From the NCBI GenBank assembly GCA_023055355.1, contig JALJCS010000028.1:4030418-4094417 (forward strand): 64,000 bases of DNA, given 5' to 3'. The translations under genes were made by a program, and so were the position numbers. Positions 56,683-64,000 of the stretch are shown in pieces. The stretch's first letter is position 1. Every line of letters starts with the position of its first letter. Source of the DNA: Agelaius tricolor (Eukaryota; Chordata; Aves; Passeriformes; Icteridae). The notes below the pieces were generated by a model. The model did not search any database. It was not told where the DNA came from and was given only the letters and a program-made list of their open reading frames with translations.

Positions 56683-57093
56683 TGTAGAGAACTTTTTAGA
56701 TAATTAGTTAGTTGAGAAAAGATATTTCGATGTGATACTAATAGATAAAGATAAAAGAAACAAGTTGAGAACTGAGTAACTAGTGTTTAATTACTGACAA
56801 AGGTTACAGTGACTTTCTCTGAAACAAGAAGACATGAGAGAAAATCGCTTACTAAAAATGTAGTTATCTTAAATAGAAAAATTAGAAGAATGTAAACATA
56901 GAAGCAAAATAATTGTTAGAAAATAGAAGTAAGTGTAGTTGATCTAAGTGCGCTTTAACCAATAATGAACCCAACTTTTGCAATATGTATAAGCTTCATT
57001 AACACCAATATAAATATGTGTGAGTTTTCAATAAACTTTGAGATTTACTATTCACGCATATGGTGTGTCGCATTTCTCCCGCCGTTCACGACA
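56683..57093 (+). mobile_element. Solo LTR, 411 bp
   Basis: It starts TGTAGAGAACTTTTTAG and ends GTTCACGACA, with a perfect 6-base target-site duplication CCTGAT at 56677-56682 and 57094-57099. CAATAAACTTTGAGATTT near the end is a typical LTR polyadenylation region. No other copy of this family was seen in the window. Confidence 0.92.
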
Positions 57094-57388
57094 CCTGATG
57101 TACAGCTATTCTCTGAAATCATTTCTAGTTCACATTTGTTTCCTCATGTTACTATCAGAAATGGGGTACTCAGTGAGTAGCACTACTCCTAATCCCCAAT
57201 TTAATGAGGAAATTAACTTTTTATTAAGCTTCTGCTATTTTATAAAGGTTGTTTATGAACAGCCTCTGGTTCATTGCCTTCCTCTTTCCCTACTGACTCT
57301 GGAGAACCAGAAGTGCAAATTGTTCAAAACAACATCACAACACCTGAGCACCTACAACCATCCTACAGCCCAATATTGACATCAGCTG

Positions 57389-57830
57389 AGGTTTGGAATG
57401 GTGTGGGGGTCCCAGTTGTGGGTTCCTCTGGGTCTGGAGTGAAGGCACTGAGACAGGAGTTCATGTTCACACTCAGGTGTTTATTATTTCTTACCAGTAA
57501 AACAGTCTCACTGCTGGGAGTTCTGCAGCTTTTCATTAGAAGGCACAAAATGGCCAATAATCTCTTGGTACAAGGGCTTTTCAGACTAAACTGTCCAGTT
57601 AAGAGCTGACATCTGGATTATTTTCCCTTTTATAACCCAATAACTGATCCCACAGAGCTGCAATGGGGACTTTTCTGCCCAATTACAAAATGCCACCCAA
57701 ACCCAAGGAAGATGGAGGAAGAAGCAGCATGAAGAAGAAATCCAGGACAACACCCTGTGCCCTCCATCTTGCTGCCATCCACAACACACTAAAAACCCCA
57801 AACCTCAATTTCTCACCCAGTGTCACACCT
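57389..57830 (-). mobile_element. Probable LTR fragment, minus orientation
   Basis: On the minus strand there is GGGTTATAAAAGGGAAAATA (TATA-like) and, later, AAATAATAAACACCTGAGTG followed by GTGCCTTCACTCC, in the order expected of U3-R-U5. The overall layout resembles 47816-48274. Ends are uncertain. Confidence 0.5.
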
Positions 57831-58958
57831 GCACTGCTCTCTAGAATCTGTTTCACACTTTTGTGGGTTCCAGTCTATCTTGAAGTCTGGGAAACTTTCT
57901 CCATGGATGAGGGTCAGAGTCAGTGCTGCCCTGGGGGTCAGGGCAGCCCAGAGCAGACACAGAAATATTCCCAGAGCCCTGGGTTTGCACAGAATGGAAA
58001 CAGCAAAATTAACAAAACAAAACATGGCAACAGAGAGCAGTGCAAAGAGACTTTCAATGGGTTTTGAATAGGACCACAGACACAGGCAGCTCTCAGAAAT
58101 GCTCTTTCCTGCCTGCCATCATCAGAATGGCTCCAGGACTTCCCCCTTACAAGAGGGCAGGAGATCAGTAAAGAGAAGCAAATCTAAAGTATTGAAGGGA
58201 GTAACACACAGACAAAAAAAAGGGGATTATTTTCAAATGAGTGCTGCATTTCTTCTGTCTCTGGAAGCCTCCTCTCCTGACAAGTAAAGAAGCAAGATCC
58301 CAGACATACTCTGGGGACCTGTGCAGGTTAAGGAAAATACTCCTGCATATTGGGCCTTCACTTTGGTTGAACTAAAATCAGATTTAGCCAGACTAAGAAT
58401 ATTCCATAATCACAGCTCAAGATGACAGGCACCCCACAATAGGAAGCACTTACAACAGAGCCATGTCATTTTTTAAACAAAGTAGCCCACACTAACTCCA
58501 GCTGCTCTCCCAAGGGAAAGCTTGGCAGCAGCCTCATCAAAGTGATAAATGGCTGCCACATTTCATGACCTGATGACTTAAAGAGCCCTTGGCAGACACA
58601 TTCCAGCAAGTCAGACTGTTAATTACTTCCAAGTTATCTTTCTTGACAACACTTCCTGGCAAAATTGACCATTTTCTTTTATTATCTGACAATTAGCAAT
58701 GCTCTCCTGCCACTTCCTGGTGCAATTACTCCTTTTGTTTCTTATTTTCTTGACTGTCCAAAGCAGAATTAACTGTCTCAAATCTATTTATGGTTAGGTT
58801 TAAGCAAAGGGAAAGAAAAGATGGGGAGGGAAAGGAGAAAGACTTTGATTTACAAGAATACACAGCAGTAGTTAATAATCATAAATTACTCTCCTGTAAC
58901 AAATTATCTACACCACAGTGAGCAGTGACAGGTAATTTTGTGGACTAGGATAAGCCTC

Positions 58959-59577
58959 TGTGAAAAATGTGTATTTTATAATTGGCTTTTTACAAATATT
59001 AAAATGAATATGATATGTGTTATGTTAGAAAGTGATGCTGTGTTGATTTTCTTAAGTAGTGTGTTAAATATAGTTTTGGGTTATAACAAAATGTTAAAAT
59101 AGAAACTGTGCTCTGTAAGATGCTTTCTTTAAAGAAAGGACTCACAGTGAGACAGCAGCCACAGGACACCTGAATCTTTCAGAGAAAGAGAATTTATTGC
59201 TCCCTCATCAGAAGAAATGAACTTCTCCCTGCCTTGCTCAGCACTGAAAACACCATTAGGATTCAGAGGAAGAAGCTGACACTGCCCAGACAGAATCCTG
59301 TGTTTGGATGGAATTTATGCATCATGGATGAGCTGTATGCATATGCAACAGGCTGTTGCTTTTAAGGGTTAATCCTCTGTTAACGTGGGTCCCTTTTTGG
59401 GCTTATTTTGCCCAGAAAGAGGTACCCAGACTGTCCATAACTCTTTGTTTTTATTGTCTCGTATTGTCCTAATCCAAATTGTCCAAATTATTATTACTCT
59501 GATTATACTATTATTTTTCTAACCATTTTATTACTATTAAACTTCTAAAATTTTAAAAACAAGTGGCATTTTTCACA
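58959..59577 (-). mobile_element. Solo LTR (same family as 22365-22955), 619 bp
   Basis: It starts TGTGAAAAATGTG and ends CATTTTTCACA, flanked by the 5-base target-site duplication GCCTC at 58954-58958 and 59578-59582. The interior matches the 22365 copy closely, with small insertions. Confidence 0.93.
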
Positions 59578-59671
59578 GCCTCTGACTGGGATAGGCCTCT
59601 CCCAGCAGCTGCTTTTCCCTGTGCTTAGGACCATTTCTGCAAAAGCAGTAAATGCTGGGACTCCCTGCTCC

Positions 59672-60087
59672 TGTGGCATTCACATTCTCTGAAATAATCC
59701 CTTTGCCCAGGATTGTTCTCCTGGGAAGCTGAGAAGCCTCAGAGAAAAGGGAAACAATTCTTATCCCATTTGCTTCTCCTGTGTTGTGCTCACATGTGGA
59801 ATGTGTTTGGAGATTGTTTACCCACAGGTGATTGTTCCATTGGATTCTGCTGGGAGTTGTTTTCACTCTTTGGCCAATTGGGGCCAAGCTGTGTGGGGAC
59901 TCTGGAGAGAGTCACAAGTTTTCATTATTATCTTTTTAGCCTTCTGTCTGTATCCTTTCTGTATTCTTTAGTATATTATAGTATTCTTTAATATAACATA
60001 GTATCATAAAATAATAAATTAGCTTTTGAGAACATGGAGTCAGACTCATCATTCCTGCCTTCACTGGGGCACCCCACAAACACAATA
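59672..60087 (+). mobile_element. Solo LTR (family of 44971 and 50651), about 416 bp
   Basis: It opens TGTGGCATTCACATTCTCTG and ends near ACACAATA. The 6-base repeat TGCTCC at 59666-59671 and 60088-60093 fits a target-site duplication, with the terminal CA changed to TA. Confidence 0.85.
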
Positions 60088-61371
60088 TGCTCCCAGCCTA
60101 TTTTGTACACACACTATTTTAATCTGGCACATTCAAAACACACATGAAGAAAATAAAACATTCTGTACTTTCCTTCTCTTCCACCTTCCTTCCATGAAGG
60201 CACTGCTCCTGTCCCTGCAGACCTGAGCACTCTGTGCTCAGACAGAACCTCCCTAAATGTCAGAACATTCTTCAAAGTACTACAGAGCTGTTTTCTAGCC
60301 ACCATGCTGGAGACTGAACAGAAACAAAAACACTGCAGAAAAGCATCCAGACATTCAGAAAAGGCCCTGAGGGCTCATATTCCAGCCAGGCAGAGTTGCC
60401 AGGGGTTTTTAGCCACAGTGTTGCTGCTGGAAATCAGGGCAGTTTACTGGATTAGAATCGAGGGGATGGATTTCTCCTTCCATCAGGAAAAAGATAATTA
60501 CAAAACCTCTCTGGATTAAAGGAGAAGGTGGGAAAACATCTCTCAAGATATGAGAGCCAATGCTGTTGGCTAAGCTGCTGGACAGTAACTTAAATATTTG
60601 TTTACTCACAGATGTCCTTGCAATTATTCCCAGTTCAGAATAATGTTAAGTTTAATATGAAAGGAAAAGTTCAGTTGTTCTCCATATGCACTGAGGGAAG
60701 AACATATTCATCAGGTAATGTTTGTTAAAAAGCTAGAAAAAACTCCATCCCCATCTCCTACTTGAAGGCTTGCCAGGAGGGTATAAAAGAGCATTTTTAG
60801 GGCATTTTAGAAGTTTTTAGGTATAGGTTTGGTAGGTCACTGGTAATAGCTCCCAGGAAACACCCAAGTATTCAGCTCTACTGCCTGCTAGGGGCCAGCA
60901 GAGCCTTTTAGTACTAATGCTCAAGGAAAAGATGTTAAAATTATGTGTTTTCAATGCTTCCTAAAATATACTGAAGCTATTTCAAGACAGAGCTGTCCCA
61001 TGCTTGCAAGTGGGAGACCACAGAAATATCAAGACTTCCTAATTCACATCAACTAGACTTTTATACACTTTGAACTAATGCACTAATTTCAGTGCTTAAT
61101 ACCCATTCCATTTCACATTTTATTCATTAAACAATGTGATTAGCAAAACCAACAAAACAACAGAAGGCCCTTATACTTTCCCTCTAAATGAGCATAAATC
61201 AGTTGCAAAACTAATTCTTATTACTAAAGTTTGGTCTGAGTTCAGCTCACTGCATAATTAGATTACACAGAACAATACAATTTAAATTTCCCCCCTGTTT
61301 ATTAAACAGTATCTGTACTGTAGTCACAATCATGTCCAGCCCTGACCTGTTTGGAGCACTTGATCCTGATG

Positions 61372-61422
61372 AGTGGGATATTAAAATGAGTGGGATATTA
61401 AAATGAGTGGGATATTAAAATG
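61372..61422. repeat. 17-bp tandem repeat, three copies
   Basis: GAGTGGGATATTAAAAT occurs three times in a row in the MTOR intron. Confidence 0.9.
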
Positions 61423-62775
61423 TAAACAAGCCTTCTGATGAAAAACATTTTTCAATTGTTATATGTCAGTCTATCCCAACAAAAAGTGACTACCTTGACA
61501 AACTTGCTAATATATAGAAATCTTGCTCAAAAAATTTTAAATCTTCAAATTTTATTAATAGTGAAAAGCTACGTAAACCTACTGCTTGATTATTAAGATA
61601 TCAAAACTGTAGGGGTTACACTGAGCTGGAATCCCAAAAAAGAACAATACTCCAGAGAAATATATTCCTATTGCTTGTATATTTTAAAGGTTATTTAACC
61701 AGAAAGCAGAGATGAACTGGGAATCAAAATCCAACCTCACAGCAATGATTAACCTGCATTGGTGATTAACCAGCACCCACCCTGCCACACTCATCAGCAT
61801 TGGTTGGGAAATGTTAAAATTGGAGAAATCTGCAATTGGCAAACCAAAACCACTACACCAACTTTATTGTGTTCAGTGGGAAGAGAATGCAAATAATGAG
61901 CTTTCCTCCCCTACAAAGCCAAGGCATAAATGTGTAATATTTACTAGAAATGTTCTCTTTTATACAGTCCTGGGAGAGTCCCAGTCTTCCATTATCCTTG
62001 ATATTGACAATATTCTCTGTCACTCAAAATATATTAAATTTTCAAGAACTCAGAAGTAACCAGACTTCCCTCATCTTCCCATAAAAATCAGAAGAAGAAA
62101 CCCTTTATTTTAATAGAACCTTTTCAAGCAATCCCAACCTTATCCATGAGGGAGCACACACATTTCCTCTTGCCAGAATGCATCCCAAACATAATAAATA
62201 AACTTCATTTTTGCAATAAAGCAGCTTGGATGCAGAATCCAGACCAGTAGATAACATCTTATTTTTTTCAGTCTCCTCAAGTTTGCTTAGAAAGATTCTC
62301 TAATATGGCAGATTTGAGCAGCCTCAGCCAAGCTTGTTTTTCCTTCTGAGGAATTGCTGAGAGCTGCTTCTAGGATTGGAAGGCACTGCTGCTTTGTGAG
62401 ACTTGGGGGAACAGATAATCCTCTGGCAAAAGGAGCTGCCTTTGATGGCCATTTCCCTCAGTTTTGTGATTTATTTGTCTTGAGGCATCCCCCAAGCCCT
62501 TGACTCAAGAAATCTCAGAAAACCAATGCAGGTCCATCGTGCCACTGAGAAGTATTACCATTCTGGCAACAAATATGTTTGAGCAACTGATAGCAGGAAA
62601 GAAATGTTTTTAATAAAGAGTTGTGGTGATTGAGTGCTGCCAGGCCAGAGCAGCCCCTTTGGCTTCCAACAAGGAGACACCACATTGCTCACAGGCATCC
62701 AAATTGCCAATCTTCCTATATAAATGCTTGCAAATCAAATAAAAACATTCATCAGTTTTGAAAGAAAAAAAAAAA

Positions 62776-63550
62776 TCAGTGAAAAATGTTACAATAATTT
62801 TCTTAGCTAACCCTGCTGCTTAGGCTGCAGCAAAAGGAATCATCTATTATATCACCTATTTTTTATTAGCCAGAAAGCTAATACTTAAGAGTATTAGAGT
62901 ATTAGAATATCAGTGAAAAATGTTACAATAAATTTCTTAGCTAACCCTGCTGCTTAGGCTGCAAAAGGAATCATCTATTATATCACCTATTTTTTATTAG
63001 TCAGAAAGCTAATATTTAAGAGTATTAGAATATCAGTGAAAAATGTTACAATAATTTTCTTAGCTAACCCTGCTGCTTAGGCTGCAGCAAAAGGAATCAC
63101 CTATTATATCACCTATTTTTTATTAGCCAGAAAGCTAATATTTAAGAGTATTAGAATATCAGTGAAAAATGTTACAATAATTTTCTTAGCTAACCCTGCT
63201 GCTTAGGCTGCAGCAAAAGGAATCACCTATTATATCACCTATTTTTTATTAGCCAGAAAGCTAATATTTAAGAGTATTAGAGTATTAGAATATCAGTGAA
63301 AAATGTTACAATAAATTTCTTAGCTAACCCTGCTGCTTAGGCTGCAAAAGGAATCATCTATTATATCACCTATTTTTTATTAGTCAGAAAGCTAATATTT
63401 AAGAGTATTAGAATATCAGTGAAAAATGTTACAATAAATTTCTTAGCTAACCCTGCTGCTTAGGCTGCAGCAAAAGGAATCACCTATTATATCACCTATT
63501 TTTTATTAGCCAGAAAGCTAATATTTAAGAGTATTAGAGTATTAGAATAT
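62776..63550. repeat. Tandem array of 123-134 bp units in a three-unit higher-order pattern
   Basis: Units beginning TCAGTGAAAAATGTTACAAT start at about 62776, 62910, 63033, 63159, 63293 and 63416. Their lengths run 134, 123, 126, 134, 123 and about 134. Diagnostic variants (ATAATTTTC or ATAAATTTC, GCAGCAAAAGG or GCAAAAGG, TAGCC or TAGTC) repeat in nearly the same order in units 1-3 and 4-6. Confidence 0.92.
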
Positions 63551-64000
63551 TTATTTAAGAGTATTAGAGTATTAGAATATTTAGAGTAAATTTAAGATTT
63601 ACTCTAAAATCTACTGTTTATGTAACTATGGATATATCAATTAGAAAGCAGAGAAGAAAAAATTGCTAAGTAGGATATTTAGCAAAAAAAGGTGAAACAC
63701 AGAGCCAGTCTTTGTGTATTGGTTATGCAAAGAGGGGATGCCTTAAATAAAAAAGAAATCACAAATCCCAAAAGAAAGCAGAAATAGCAGTGTTTTGTTT
63801 CTTATCAAACCCTCTCTCCTGTTCCACCTGTCCCATATAATTTCATAGATTTACAACACCATCCTTGTTTAAAATAAAACCACAAATGGTTTTATTGGAC
63901 CATAAAACTATGGCAGAGTAAATGTTGGAGCATTTATGAGCATCTCCAAAGCCAAAGGTGAACAGTTTCCCACTTCTGGGAGGGAAAAGCAGCATTTCAG

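Larger units (their letters stand above)
55994..64000 (-). other. MTOR: MTOR intron (human intron 28 equivalent), at least 8 kb, repeat-filled
   Basis: No exon of MTOR or of any other gene was recognised here. It holds four LTR-like elements (56683-60087), a 17-bp triplet repeat and a higher-order tandem array at the right. In mammals this intron hosts ANGPTL7 on the opposite strand; its coiled-coil or fibrinogen-like exons are not visible in this part. Confidence 0.75.

Noticed and set aside
55994..64000. ANGPTL7 nested in the MTOR intron, as in mammals
   Set aside because: No open segment on either strand resembles the coiled-coil or fibrinogen-like domains. If it is present in this bird it must lie to the right of the window.

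Overview
This is a vertebrate nuclear locus, almost certainly avian and probably from a songbird. The minus strand carries three genes head to tail in the order SRM (spermidine synthase), EXOSC10 (nuclear exosome exonuclease, PM/Scl-100) and MTOR (mTOR kinase), which is the gene order of human 1p36. The bird assignment rests on CR1 LINE 3' ends, many solo endogenous-retrovirus LTRs, short introns and GC-rich CpG-island promoters. No bacterial genes, operons, CRISPR arrays or tRNAs were seen.

Layout, reading the plus-strand axis from left to right. Positions 185-6352 hold seven of the expected eight SRM coding exons; the last lies off the left edge. Positions 6353-9036 are the SRM CpG-island promoter, a GC-rich minisatellite, a CR1 copy, a stretch with nothing recognisable, and the EXOSC10 3' UTR. 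Positions 9037-23829 hold a complete EXOSC10 of 25 coding exons and 898 codons. Positions 23830-25864 hold the EXOSC10 promoter, a CR1 copy and the MTOR 3' UTR. Positions 25865-55993 hold the last 30 coding exons of MTOR, equivalent to human exons 29-58: most of the FAT domain, then FRB, kinase and FATC. From 55994 to 64000 the window stays inside the MTOR intron equivalent to human intron 28 and contains only repeats.

All splice junctions were placed by hand from GT/AG sites, reading phase and remembered human proteins. The exon lengths are consistent: every phase closes, EXOSC10 sums to 898 codons, and the MTOR part is 14 residues shorter than the human equivalent, exactly the size of one gap in exon 39. 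The three genes share no pathway unit. SRM makes spermidine, EXOSC10 trims nuclear RNA, and MTOR controls growth.

The least ordinary content is structural. Two tandem duplications run across exon-intron junctions: a 141-148 bp minisatellite seeded at the SRM exon 6 donor, and three identical 104-bp units covering the MTOR exon 46 acceptor. Both leave copies of splice sites in the intron. There is also a repeat array next to the SRM promoter with GCCNNNGGC palindromes, a higher-order repeat in the MTOR intron, a perfect AT-rich palindrome beside MTOR exon 41, and solo LTRs with intact target-site duplications. I found no convincing new biological system.
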